A stretch of 37,075 bases of DNA from Prevotellaceae bacterium UBA2448 (GCA_002342585.1 DDQG01000023.1:1706-38780), one strand, 5' to 3'. Positions 25,848 through 34,527 are shown, counted from the stretch's first letter. A program made the numbers and translations. The notes: generated by a model not told the origin, from the letters alone.

Positions 25848-27233
25848 TTAAGCATCTTTGGCTTTCTTAGTAGTTTTCTTTGCTGCAGGTTTCTTTGCAG
25901 GAGCTTTCTTCTTAGTACCTGCCTCCACCTTTGGAGTTGGGGCTGTATCCTTCTTTGCTTCTACAGGATTGTACTTTGCAAGAAGTTTCTGCAGTTTCTC
26001 TATTTCCTTATCCTTTGCAGCTATTTCATCATCCTGATTCTGAATAGTGGTAATAAGACTATTAATTTCCTCATTTTCAGCACCACCATAAAGATTGTTA
26101 ACGCGAGAGATGAAGTCACCAAGAATATTCATGTAGTTTGTAAATGCATCGTATGGAGAGTCGTAGATATCACGGAACTTCATACTTGCCTTTGTTGTCA
26201 TGAAGCGGAAATTGTTCGATGCCTGCAGATAATCCCAATCCATCTTGATACGACGGTCATTACAGATGAGTACTCGTTCTGCAACACTATACAATTTGTT
26301 GAATGCCTCACGCTGCAGGTGGTTACCCAACCAGCAAGAAGTATCGCGTTCTTCGTCAACCCATGAGATGTTGTATGGCACCTCTACAGGACCTACACTC
26401 TTTTGAGTACAGATTTCAGAAGGAAGAGCGAAACCGATATTACGTTCACGAGCCAATGCAGGTATAGCCTTAAGGAATTCTAGAATACCGCCTTCAAGTG
26501 GGTGGAAGATACCGAATGTCACAAGCTCTCCGAATATATTAATAATATCCTCCCCTTCTGGAGTTGAAGCAATCCAGTCGAGCCACTGGTCTGCCATCAA
26601 CGGATTAGAAGTGAAACGTTCTGTGATATCCTCAGAAAGATTTATATCACGCATCAGCACCTTCAGACGAGGATCTGTAGCACAATGGTAGAGGTAGTGA
26701 GGCGACTTCCATCCAAGTACTTGCTTAGCACCTTCCGTCAGGATACCCTTGAAGCCCATTGCAGCGACCTGAGCACCAATCTCGTCATTATAGATGAGTG
26801 AAGAGTTGCGGAACACCTTAGGTTCCTTACCGAAGAGCTCCTTGATTTTCTTGCTCATACGCTTCACTTCGAGTTCGAAACTCTTTTCGTTTGCAAGCGA
26901 TGCCAAACCGTGACTATAAGGTTCAGAGAGGAATTCTACCTGACCAGTCTTATTGAGTTCCTGCAAGAGGTCAATAACCTGTGGAGCATGGAATTCGAGT
27001 TGCTCAAGCCCTACACCTGAGAGTGAGAAAGCAACACGGAATTCAGGATAGTCCTTACACATCTGCAGAAGGGTCTGCAATGCAGGCACATAACTGCGTT
27101 CTGCAATATAGTTGATAGAACGTTCGTTCTCGTAATCATCATAATAGTAATGATCACGACCTATGTCGAAGAAACGATAACGCTTGAGATGTATAATTTG
27201 ATGTATCTCAAAGTACAGACATATTTTTTTCAT
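25848..27233 (-). CDS. Glycoside hydrolase family 57 protein with Lys/Ala-rich tail
   Basis: This is a GH57-type alpha-glucan enzyme (alpha-amylase or 4-alpha-glucanotransferase class), probably cytoplasmic because no signal peptide is seen. The GH57 start (CLYFEIHQIIHLKRYRFFDIG) is clear, as are SLSGVGLEQLE, EFLSEPYSHGLASL and INIFGELVTFGIFHP. After the catalytic part, a coiled-coil-like stretch (about 400-425, DDEIAAKDKEIEKLQKLL) leads to a strongly basic tail of about 30 residues with repeated KKAPAKKPAAKK-type sequence, like histone-H1 or HU tails. It is the third gene of the debranching enzyme/GT4/GH57 operon, so it probably acts in glycogen turnover. Confidence 0.9.
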   Translation of the reverse strand: MKKICLYFEIHQIIHLKRYRFFDIGRDHYYYDDYENERSINYIAERSYVPALQTLLQMCKDYPEFRVAFSLSGVGLEQLEFHAPQVIDLLQELNKTGQVEFLSEPYSHGLASLANEKSFELEVKRMSKKIKELFGKEPKVFRNSSLIYNDEIGAQVAAMGFKGILTEGAKQVLGWKSPHYLYHCATDPRLKVLMRDINLSEDITERFTSNPLMADQWLDWIASTPEGEDIINIFGELVTFGIFHPLEGGILEFLKAIPALARERNIGFALPSEICTQKSVGPVEVPYNISWVDEERDTSCWLGNHLQREAFNKLYSVAERVLICNDRRIKMDWDYLQASNNFRFMTTKASMKFRDIYDSPYDAFTNYMNILGDFISRVNNLYGGAENEEINSLITTIQNQDDEIAAKDKEIEKLQKLLAKYNPVEAKKDTAPTPKVEAGTKKKAPAKKPAAKKTTKKAKDA

Positions 27234-27295
27234 AATGTTTATTATTTTTGAATTACAATTATCTTGAGAATAAACGGGTTATTAGTATTGGTAAC

Positions 27296-27313
27296 ACATT
27301 AATATATTAATGT
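27296..27313. repeat. Perfect 18-bp AT-rich palindrome at the GT4 stop codon
   Basis: ACATTAATATATTAATGT is a perfect palindrome with no spacer. It covers the stop codon of the GT4 gene, 63 bp before the GH57 start. It could be a regulator-binding site or, in RNA, a weak hairpin between two operon genes. Confidence 0.6.
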
Positions 27314-28581
27314 ATGAAGCCACCATTATGAATACACTCATCATAGAGTTTTCGTATTCGATGTCCTACCTTCACCCAGGTAATTTCATCTACCTCCTTG
27401 AGTCCTTCCTCCTGTAGTTGCTTATGCAGTCCGGGGTAATTACATAGAGCATAGATAGCATCAGCCATTGCGTTGATATCCCAATAATCTACTTTTATGA
27501 CATTGGTCAGAATTTCTCCGCAACCTGATTGCTTAGAAATAATACTTGGTGTACCGCATTGCATTGCTTCAAGTGGAGCAATACCGAAAGGTTCCGATAC
27601 TGAAGGCATAACGAACACATCCGAAGCCTTATAGCATTCGTACACTTGTTTTCCTCGTAGGAAACCAGGGAAGTGACATCTGTCGGCAATACCCTTGGCT
27701 GCTGCCAGGTCAACCATTTCCCAGTATTTATCTCCAGATCCTGCAAAACAGAAACGAACATTATTAGTACGTTTGCAAACCAAATCTGCAGCCTCGATGA
27801 AATACTCAGGCCCCTTCTGCATGGTGATACGTCCAAGGAAAGTAACTACCTTTTCCTTTCCGTTATCAACACGTGGAATGTCCTTATATTCCTGTGGCAG
27901 AGGATAAACGGCATTGTGCATAGCGAAACACTTGCGCGGATCCTGATGGTATTCCTTTATAACCGTCTGACGAGTCAGCTCCGATACACACATGATACAG
28001 TCTGCATGATCCATACCATTCTTTTCGATAGAGTAAACAGTTGGGTTTACCTTTCCGCGTGAACGGTCAAAATCTGTTGCATGAACATGGATACACAGAG
28101 GTTTTCCACTTACCATCTTAGCATGAACACCAGCTGGATAAGTAAGCCAGTCGTGAGCATGAATAATGTCAAACTCTTCACTTCGAGCCAACACACCTGC
28201 AATGATTGAGAAGTTGTTAATCTCCTCGTGCAGGTTCTGCGGATAGCCTCCTGCAAACTGCAGACAACCCATGTCGTCAACTCCCATATAGTTGAAGTCG
28301 GCATAAATATGGTCACGGAAACGATAATAGTCCTCAGCAGTATGTCCTACCATACGGTCTTTGATAGCGTCATACTGTACGTCACGCCAAGCTACTGGCA
28401 CTTGGCTCATATTGATAATCTTCAGGAATTTCTCCTCGTTGCCAGTAGGTTTAGGGAGGCAGAATGTAATCTCTGCATCTGGTTGTCCTTCGACCATACC
28501 CTTGGTAATGCCGTAGGATGCAACAGCCAGACCGCCATAAATTTTAGGGGGAAATTCCCATCCAAACATTATAACTTTCAT
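27307..28581 (-). CDS. GT4-family glycosyltransferase, probable glycogen synthase
   Basis: This two-domain GT-B glycosyltransferase probably extends alpha-glucan chains from a nucleotide sugar. The N-terminus (MFGWEFPPKIYGGLAVASYG) is of the glycogen/starch synthase type with a Gly-rich donor loop. FDIIHAHDWLTYPAGV follows. The C-terminal domain has VTFLGRITMQKGPEYFI and the EPFGIAPLEAM stretch (E-x7-E retaining motif). Length of 424 residues is normal. It lies 17 bp after the debranching enzyme gene, an arrangement common in Bacteroidales glycogen operons. Confidence 0.9.
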   Translation of the reverse strand: MKVIMFGWEFPPKIYGGLAVASYGITKGMVEGQPDAEITFCLPKPTGNEEKFLKIINMSQVPVAWRDVQYDAIKDRMVGHTAEDYYRFRDHIYADFNYMGVDDMGCLQFAGGYPQNLHEEINNFSIIAGVLARSEEFDIIHAHDWLTYPAGVHAKMVSGKPLCIHVHATDFDRSRGKVNPTVYSIEKNGMDHADCIMCVSELTRQTVIKEYHQDPRKCFAMHNAVYPLPQEYKDIPRVDNGKEKVVTFLGRITMQKGPEYFIEAADLVCKRTNNVRFCFAGSGDKYWEMVDLAAAKGIADRCHFPGFLRGKQVYECYKASDVFVMPSVSEPFGIAPLEAMQCGTPSIISKQSGCGEILTNVIKVDYWDINAMADAIYALCNYPGLHKQLQEEGLKEVDEITWVKVGHRIRKLYDECIHNGGFIH

Positions 28582-28598
28582 ATATTCTTCCTCCTTGT

Positions 28599-30542
28599 TT
28601 AATAGTTATAGTATTTTGCAAGAACCTTATTCACACGGAGCACAGCAGCTACGTTCATAGCAAACGAGAGAGCACCGCGTCCGTGGAATGGTGGGTTACC
28701 GTCGAAGAGTTCCGGCAGAGTACCTATACAATGATAGAAGAGTTCCTCTTCCAGTCCTACGAATTGTCTGTCAACCCATGAGAGTCCGCTATGCTTATAC
28801 ACCTTCAGACAAGTTTCCAAATAGAAACCTGACAGCCAAGGCCATACAGTACCCTGATGATATGCAGCATCACGCTGTTGCTGACTACCTGCATAGATAG
28901 GATTGTAACCGCCCGACTTTGGTGAGAGCGAACGAATTCCCTTTGGAGTAAGGAGTTCCTTCGTACAGATATCGAGAATCTTCTTGCGTTCCTGAGTTGT
29001 GAGAGGAGAATACTCCAGAGAAGAAGCGATGAGCATATTCGGACGAACACTCCATGAGATATATCCATCATCTACATAGTCGAGCAGATATCCGTGATGA
29101 TTCAGGAAAGTCTGCTTGAAACTCTCGCCTACCTTTTCTGCATACTGTTCATATTCCGCACCCTCTCCTTCTCTACCCTTGCCTTTCAGAATTTCTGAGC
29201 AGAACATCAGGGCATTGTACCACAGAGCATTTATTTCTACAATGTATCCTGTACGAGGCACACATGGATAACCATTCACAGCTGAGTTCATCCAAGTAGC
29301 TGGAGAAGTCTTTCCGTCGGTATAGAGCAGATAGTTATCGCGTACTTCCAGTTTTTTGTGTTTTCCGCCCTTTATGAAAGAAACTATCTTCTCCACCAGA
29401 GCACCATACTTAGTATATGCAGCTTCCGGAGAGACGAGTCGTGCATACTGTTGCAAGCACCATGTTGCCCACAGCAGGATATCGGGTTTGTCAAACTCAG
29501 AAATATTCAGTCCGATTGGTTTGTCGTCTAGATAATTCAGAATAGCCTTTTCGGCTGTGCGCATTGCCTTCTCGAAATATTCTGGTTCGTCGATAGCAAG
29601 AGTGAGTCCTGGAAGCGATATAAACATATCGCGTGCACGACACTTAAACCAAGGATAACCGGCGATGATATAAGTCTCACCATCCTTCTCGTAGTGGAAC
29701 TGATGAGCGGCATTAACCAGACAAGACTGGAAGCCTTCGCGTGCTACATGCACATCATATTCGTAATCGAAGAGCTGTTTCAGTTCACGAGAATGCAATT
29801 CGCTAAGTCCTGCTGCGAAGATAACGCTTTCACCCTTCTTGATATTGAATTCGAAATAACCTGGCACATACAGATCTTCAATATATTCATATCCAAGTTC
29901 CTGCTCCTTCGGATATTCCAGTCCGCGATACCAGTCTGGAGTATAAACGAAGTCGTTCTTCTTATTCAACTGCATGAAGAGTTCTGGATAACCAGAGTAC
30001 ATTCTTGTTGAAATACCATTATCAATCAGGTTATACTCGCGGTTAGCAGTAGGATTTTCGTGTGTACAAGTCTTCACAGAGCGGAAAGCCAGGAATGGTC
30101 TCAGTCGCAATGTTGTAACTGAGTGTGCATCCAGCAATGTGTAGCGGATAAGGATTCTGTTTTCGAAATGTTGGAATACTCTTTCCTTCTTAAGCACTAC
30201 TCCACCTACTCTGTAAATTGTTGTAGGTAACTTATCCCAATAGAACTCACGGATATACTTATGTCCCAGAGGGCTATAAGTATTGCCTGAATATTTGTGA
30301 AGACCGAGATTGAACTGAGCTCCGTGTTGTATCACGGTCTCATCAAGCGACGACAGCAACACATGGTTGTCGTCGTCCATCTCAGGTACAGGCACAACTA
30401 ACAGTCCGTGATATTTACGCGTATTGCAATCCACAATGGATGAACACGAATACGCACCTGATTTATTGGTTCGCAAAATCTCCTTTGGCAGAGATTCCTG
30501 CAAATTCGTCATCAGGGGTTTGTCGAAACGTAAATAACTCAT
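28599..30542 (-). CDS. Glycogen debranching enzyme (amylo-alpha-1,6-glucosidase type, GH133)
   Basis: This enzyme would remove alpha-1,6 branches of glycogen. The 647 residues comprise an N-terminal beta-rich GDE_N domain (about 1-230, beginning LPKEILRTNKSGAYSCSSI with NTRKYHGLLV) and a C-terminal alpha/alpha-toroid glucosidase domain (from about 270: AGYPWFKCRARDMFISLPGL, then TWMNSAVNGYP, EINALWYNAL, YHQGTVWPWLSGFY). No signal peptide is seen, so it is cytoplasmic. It is the first gene of the operon and has a well-formed promoter. Confidence 0.93.
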   Translation of the reverse strand: MSYLRFDKPLMTNLQESLPKEILRTNKSGAYSCSSIVDCNTRKYHGLLVVPVPEMDDDNHVLLSSLDETVIQHGAQFNLGLHKYSGNTYSPLGHKYIREFYWDKLPTTIYRVGGVVLKKERVFQHFENRILIRYTLLDAHSVTTLRLRPFLAFRSVKTCTHENPTANREYNLIDNGISTRMYSGYPELFMQLNKKNDFVYTPDWYRGLEYPKEQELGYEYIEDLYVPGYFEFNIKKGESVIFAAGLSELHSRELKQLFDYEYDVHVAREGFQSCLVNAAHQFHYEKDGETYIIAGYPWFKCRARDMFISLPGLTLAIDEPEYFEKAMRTAEKAILNYLDDKPIGLNISEFDKPDILLWATWCLQQYARLVSPEAAYTKYGALVEKIVSFIKGGKHKKLEVRDNYLLYTDGKTSPATWMNSAVNGYPCVPRTGYIVEINALWYNALMFCSEILKGKGREGEGAEYEQYAEKVGESFKQTFLNHHGYLLDYVDDGYISWSVRPNMLIASSLEYSPLTTQERKKILDICTKELLTPKGIRSLSPKSGGYNPIYAGSQQQRDAAYHQGTVWPWLSGFYLETCLKVYKHSGLSWVDRQFVGLEEELFYHCIGTLPELFDGNPPFHGRGALSFAMNVAAVLRVNKVLAKYYNY

Positions 30543-30587
30543 AGTTGATTTTAAGGTTTATTAATGTGTTTTCATATCTTTCTCCAA

Positions 30588-30618
30588 CAAAATTAGAGAT
30601 AAAAATTTATCCCTCCAA
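30588..30618 (-). promoter_or_regulatory. Promoter of the glycogen operon
   Basis: On the minus strand, -33 TTTG (30615-30618) and -7 TAATTTTG (30588-30595) are 19 bp apart, an ideal Bacteroidota promoter. The leader would be about 35-40 nt. Confidence 0.75.
30598..30611. promoter_or_regulatory. Possible operator inside the glycogen promoter spacer
   Basis: GATAAA and TTTATC form a 6-bp inverted repeat around AA, placed exactly between the -33 and -7 elements. A Crp/Fnr-type gene is divergently transcribed next to it. The site is A/T-rich, so chance is possible. Confidence 0.35.
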
Positions 30619-30721
30619 AATATTGACATCTTTTTAATTGCTTTTTTTGACTTTTTCTATAAAAATATGCTGAAAAACATAAAAACCACAAAAAACATTT
30701 CTCCGATTGAGCAGAAAAGGA

Positions 30722-30729
30722 TACATTTG
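30722..30729 (+). promoter_or_regulatory. -7 promoter element of the second Crp/Fnr gene
   Basis: TACATTTG matches TAnnTTTG and lies 18 bp before the ATG at 30748, which makes a longer in-frame start at 30667 unlikely. No clear -33 TTTG was seen. Confidence 0.55.
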
Positions 30730-30747
30730 CAAGAAAAATTCATCACC

Positions 30748-31455
30748 ATGACAAAACGGCAAGATAATTCTACACCAAGTGACATAATTGCAAAACTCTC
30801 CCCTATCAGCAATTTGTTGACAGAAGAACAAAAAGCAGAATTGCAAGCAAGTGTAGAAATCAAAAAATACAAGAAGAATGAAATAATGTACGAAGAAGGC
30901 GATGTGCCTCAGTACCTTCATTGTCTTATTAGCGGAAAAGTAAAAATCTACAAGGAAGGAGTTGGAGGCAGAAACCAGATTGTCCACATATTCAAGCCTG
31001 TTGAATTCTTCGGATTCAGAGCCTATATGGCAAACGAAAACTATATAACTTCAGCGGCTGCATTCGAACCCACTACTCTTTGCATCATTCCTGTCACATT
31101 ATTTGAGAAGTGGTTGTCGGAAAACCTACAACTGGCCAACTACGTCATCCGTCTTTGTTCTGTAGAAATTGGAATTCTCAACCGCCACATCGTCAGCCTT
31201 ACCCAGAAACACCTCAGAGGCAGAATAGCTGAATCGCTCCTTTTCCTGAAAGAAACATACGGAATGGAAGAAGACAATCAGACTATCTCTGCACGCTTCT
31301 CTCGTGCCGATTTGGCAGACCTTTCTAACATGACTACTTCGAATGCCATTCGCACCCTCTCTGCCTTCAGCAGCGAAAACATTCTGGAAGTAAATGGCAG
31401 AATAATCAAAATTCTCGACGAAGACCAACTGAAGAAAATCAGCAAAATTGGGTAA
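30748..31455 (+). CDS. Crp/Fnr-family transcriptional regulator
   Basis: This is a probable DNA-binding regulator with an N-terminal cNMP-type beta-roll (about 10-125; KNEIMYEEGDVPQYLHCLISGKV, FKPVEFFGFRAYM), a dimer helix and a C-terminal winged helix (FSRADLADLSNMTTSNAIRTLSAF). Cysteines are few and not in an Fnr cluster. About 235 residues is normal. The start at 30748 was chosen from the promoter position. It is divergent from the glycogen operon and shares about 200 bp of upstream DNA with it, so it is a candidate regulator of that operon. Its stop lies 2 bp from the stop of the convergent kinase-like gene. Confidence 0.87.
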   Translation: MTKRQDNSTPSDIIAKLSPISNLLTEEQKAELQASVEIKKYKKNEIMYEEGDVPQYLHCLISGKVKIYKEGVGGRNQIVHIFKPVEFFGFRAYMANENYITSAAAFEPTTLCIIPVTLFEKWLSENLQLANYVIRLCSVEIGILNRHIVSLTQKHLRGRIAESLLFLKETYGMEEDNQTISARFSRADLADLSNMTTSNAIRTLSAFSSENILEVNGRIIKILDEDQLKKISKIG

Positions 31456-31457
31456 GG

Positions 31458-32387
31458 TTACTGTATAATAAACCTAAGCATTTCCCTTTCTATTCCAATC
31501 TTCACTGGAGTGAAATCCTTAGACTTCACGTACTGTCCGTCGATACTGATTGAAGCCTTATCGCAATGGTATATCACCAGTTTCTGAGCTCTGTAGGGGT
31601 GTACATTCTTATAGTTTAGGAAACGTCCCTTACCCAACAACCAGAAACCTTCAAACAACTGCCACCATTTTGGACGGGTGATAGCAGAGATATCCAGAAA
31701 ACCGTTATATGGCACACCATTAGGAGTCTGTCCGTACCCCAAACAGTTTCCCACACAAATCGACATGTAATAATCGTTTATCTCCTCAGTTTCAAGATCC
31801 ATCCTGAAATTAAACAGTTTTCTTTCGAACAGTTGCGAAATGATAATAGGGATAATGCTGAGTCGTTTCGAACCAATCAGGTGCATAGCATCGTTCGAAG
31901 CCTTTATAAGTCGAGCACCAAGTCCTATGTTCACACAATTCAGGAAATAGTGTTTCTGCGGAATACCATCTTCGTTAAACACACAAGTGCCCACATCTAT
32001 GACCTTCACCCTACGGGCAATCAGCGAATCTACAGTCTGCTTATAATTATCCTCTGTAAAGCCCCAGAAGCGAGCGAAGTCATTACCCACACCATTTGGA
32101 ATCACACCCATTGCGAAGTCCTCAGGCAGCACTTCCTTATTACTCATCACAGCATTCAGTCCGTCGTTTAGAGCTCGGTCGCCACCTACTATGATAAGAG
32201 TATGGTATCCGTTATTGCACAACATACTCGACAGGCGGAATACAGAACTGGACGATTCTGACTGTACGAAATCGTACTGAACCCCCTTCTGTTCCATATA
32301 TTCGCGAATGCGTCTCCAGCGCTTATGCGCCTTGTAGTTTCCCGATTGCGAACTATATACTACACCCCAGCGATTTGTTTCTGCCAT
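31458..32387 (-). CDS. Diacylglycerol kinase-like (DAGK/LCB5/YegS family) protein
   Basis: This is a probable lipid kinase of the diacylglycerol kinase catalytic-domain family. The fold marks are WGVVYSSQSG near the start, LIIVGGDRALNDGLNAV at 65-80, and GVIPNGVGNDFARFWG. In characterised members the nucleotide loop reads GGDGT; here it is GGDRAL (R71), a change also expected in Bacteroidota relatives, so activity and substrate are uncertain. The ATG at 32387 was chosen; a longer in-frame start at 32432 would overlap miaA by more. Even so, the first 28 bp overlap the end of miaA, consistent with translational coupling. Confidence 0.82.
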   Translation of the reverse strand: MAETNRWGVVYSSQSGNYKAHKRWRRIREYMEQKGVQYDFVQSESSSSVFRLSSMLCNNGYHTLIIVGGDRALNDGLNAVMSNKEVLPEDFAMGVIPNGVGNDFARFWGFTEDNYKQTVDSLIARRVKVIDVGTCVFNEDGIPQKHYFLNCVNIGLGARLIKASNDAMHLIGSKRLSIIPIIISQLFERKLFNFRMDLETEEINDYYMSICVGNCLGYGQTPNGVPYNGFLDISAITRPKWWQLFEGFWLLGKGRFLNYKNVHPYRAQKLVIYHCDKASISIDGQYVKSKDFTPVKIGIEREMLRFIIQ

Positions 32388-33121
32388 AATTCTTTTACTA
32401 TTTTTATTCTTTCTGCGATGGGAAGTGTGCATTCAATCCACTTGATTGGAATATTCCTTCTCTCCTCCATGCCTCTAAACCAAGTCATCTGTCTCTTGGC
32501 AAACTGATGAATGGCAATCTCGAGCAGTCGAACCATCTCCTCATATTCCAGTTCCCCCAACAGATACAGCGTCACATACTTATACTCCAAACCATAGCGT
32601 ATAAGAGCTGCCGTTGGCACACCACTATCTATCAGTCCCCTAACCTCATCTACCATACCCTCTGCCAGTCGGCTGCGGAGTCGTGCAGAAATCTTTCTGC
32701 GTCTCTCTTCCCTATCTATTTTTAAACCTATATTCAGGCTGTTCATCGACGGCATAACCCTGCCGTCAAACTCATAGCCCCTAATCACACTTTCGATATA
32801 CAGTCCTGTTCCACCACACAGAATCGGAGTCTTCCCCCTCGACTTTATATCAGTATATGCTTCATGAAAATCATGTTGAAACTGATACACACTATATCTT
32901 GTTCCGGGTTCTGCAATATCAATCAGATGATACGGAATCTCCCTACCTTCCACAGTATAATCAGCCAAGTCCTTTCCCGTTCCTATGTCCATCCTACGAT
33001 ACACTTGTCTGCTGTCGGCACTGATAATCTCGCCGTCTATGTCAGCAGCCAGATGAGCTGCAAACGTAGTCTTTCCGCAGGCAGTAGGTCCTAAGATAGT
33101 CAGAATCGGGAGTTGTTCCAT
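32360..33121 (-). CDS. miaA: tRNA dimethylallyltransferase (MiaA), short form
   Basis: This enzyme adds a dimethylallyl group to A37 of tRNAs reading U-starting codons. GPTACGKTT (11-19) is the P-loop, ISADSRQVYRRMDIGTGK the tRNA/catalytic region and GGTGLYIESVIRGY the next conserved stretch. The C-terminal part resumes at RLRSRLAEGMVDEVRGL and ends with QFAKRQMTWFRG. Between these, about 60-75 residues are missing relative to E. coli MiaA (PNDPQRLSRALE and surroundings, the tRNA-contacting insertion domain). The total is 253 residues against about 300-316. It starts 3 bp after nhaD. It may be a second, abbreviated paralogue. Confidence 0.88.
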   Translation of the reverse strand: MEQLPILTILGPTACGKTTFAAHLAADIDGEIISADSRQVYRRMDIGTGKDLADYTVEGREIPYHLIDIAEPGTRYSVYQFQHDFHEAYTDIKSRGKTPILCGGTGLYIESVIRGYEFDGRVMPSMNSLNIGLKIDREERRRKISARLRSRLAEGMVDEVRGLIDSGVPTAALIRYGLEYKYVTLYLLGELEYEEMVRLLEIAIHQFAKRQMTWFRGMEERRNIPIKWIECTLPIAERIKIVKELWQKQIAGV

Positions 33122-33124
33122 CTC

Positions 33125-34501
33125 TTAATGTGTTAACCAGAAAACCAGCAAACCGGCGCCCCAAGCACACACCACTCTCCAGGTATAATGCTTCAGCATC
33201 CACATCAGCTTCATATTCTCCACCTGCAGCACAGCCTGTCCGGCAAGCGAAGCCACGAAGAACAGACTACCGCCCATAGCACAGCAGTAAGGCAGCAGTT
33301 GCCAGTAGGCACCATTCACGGCGAAGTCCGACTCTGCCACACTATCCACAGGGAACATATTCATACCGGTCATCATCACAGGCACATTATCCAGCACACT
33401 CGAAATCACACCAGTTATCACTCCATATATATAAATATTGTGGAAATTATAGTCCAACTGATTTCCAAGCCACATCAACGCACCACACTCAGTCAGAGCA
33501 CCCACACCAAGCGAAATACCGAGGAAATAGAGAATCATCCTCATTCCTACAAACTCCGTATTGCGAAAGTAATGACGCTGCACGAACAGTACATTACCGT
33601 TTCTCTCCAGATTACAGAAGCCCTCGATAATCCACACAACCGACAACACACACAGAGCACCCAGGAAAGCAGGCAACTTAGTAACGAAGTGGAAAGTCGG
33701 AATAAACCACAGTCCGCCAATACCTACTACGAGCAACAAAGCCTTCTGCCACCAAGCCAGATACGAATCATCCCCCTCAAACTTATTGAATCTGCTAACT
33801 ACCTCCACACTACCCTTCAGTCTTGTGCTCACCAGCATGTTGAACACACAGAGACTGGTCAATGCCGGCAGAATCAGTCCCAGCGAATAGTGAGTAGGAG
33901 TCACATTGCCGCGAACCCACAACATCAGCGAAGTCATATCACCAATCACAGTAAAACAACCGCCCAGCATAGCAGAAATCAGAATCACACTGCCATAGAC
34001 AATCCTCTGCGAGTGCGAACGCACAATCTGACTCACAATGCCCAGCATCAGCACTACAGTAGTCAGATTATCCACATTGGCAGAAATGGCAAAAGTGAGC
34101 AGCGAAATAATCCATAGGAACAGGCGGCTATTACGCATCCTCAGCCAATTGACCAGCGAATCGAACACACCATTATTATGGAGCACCTCGACGATAGTAT
34201 TCGTAGCAATCAGAAACAGAATCACCGAACAAGCCTGTTCCACATAAGGCAACATGACATTGTTAGCTACGAAAAACTTCACAGAGTCAGTATTCGATGC
34301 TGTTCCCGAAAGGAAATAAGCATATTCATCCGGATGCACCAGATGGATATAAATGCCAGCATGCAGCATATACACCACCCATACAACAACGCCGCAACAC
34401 ATGGCTACGGCGGCTCTGTTCAAGTGATTTATCTGCTCTGTACTCATCACAAGTAGCGCAAACACCAGTACGGCTACAATGATTAATGTGGTAATTAGCA
34501 T
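33125..34501 (-). CDS. nhaD: NhaD-type Na+/H+ antiporter
   Basis: This inner-membrane ion transporter of the NhaD/ArsB superfamily would exchange Na+ for H+. The 458 residues form about 11-13 hydrophobic segments. Conserved stretches include IATNTIVEVLHNNGVFD, AISANVDNLTTVVLM, GGCFTVIGDMTSLMLW and SSVLDNVPVMM. The start at 34501 was chosen: a longer in-frame start reads straight through the tRNA-Gly gene and its extra 31 residues are tRNA sequence. It sits 27 bp after the tRNA and 3 bp before miaA, so one transcript with the tRNA is likely. Confidence 0.92.
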   Translation of the reverse strand: MLITTLIIVAVLVFALLVMSTEQINHLNRAAVAMCCGVVVWVVYMLHAGIYIHLVHPDEYAYFLSGTASNTDSVKFFVANNVMLPYVEQACSVILFLIATNTIVEVLHNNGVFDSLVNWLRMRNSRLFLWIISLLTFAISANVDNLTTVVLMLGIVSQIVRSHSQRIVYGSVILISAMLGGCFTVIGDMTSLMLWVRGNVTPTHYSLGLILPALTSLCVFNMLVSTRLKGSVEVVSRFNKFEGDDSYLAWWQKALLLVVGIGGLWFIPTFHFVTKLPAFLGALCVLSVVWIIEGFCNLERNGNVLFVQRHYFRNTEFVGMRMILYFLGISLGVGALTECGALMWLGNQLDYNFHNIYIYGVITGVISSVLDNVPVMMTGMNMFPVDSVAESDFAVNGAYWQLLPYCCAMGGSLFFVASLAGQAVLQVENMKLMWMLKHYTWRVVCAWGAGLLVFWLTH

Positions 34502-34527
34502 GACGAACAAAAAAAAGAAAAAAAGAG

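Noticed and set aside
30667..30747. Longer start for the second Crp/Fnr protein
   Set aside because: The extra 27 codons include the -7 promoter element at 30722-30729 and have no similarity to the family's N-terminus.
33188..34117. 309-codon open frame on the plus strand opposite nhaD
   Set aside because: His/Gln/Thr-rich sequence with no domain, complementary to a clear membrane transporter.
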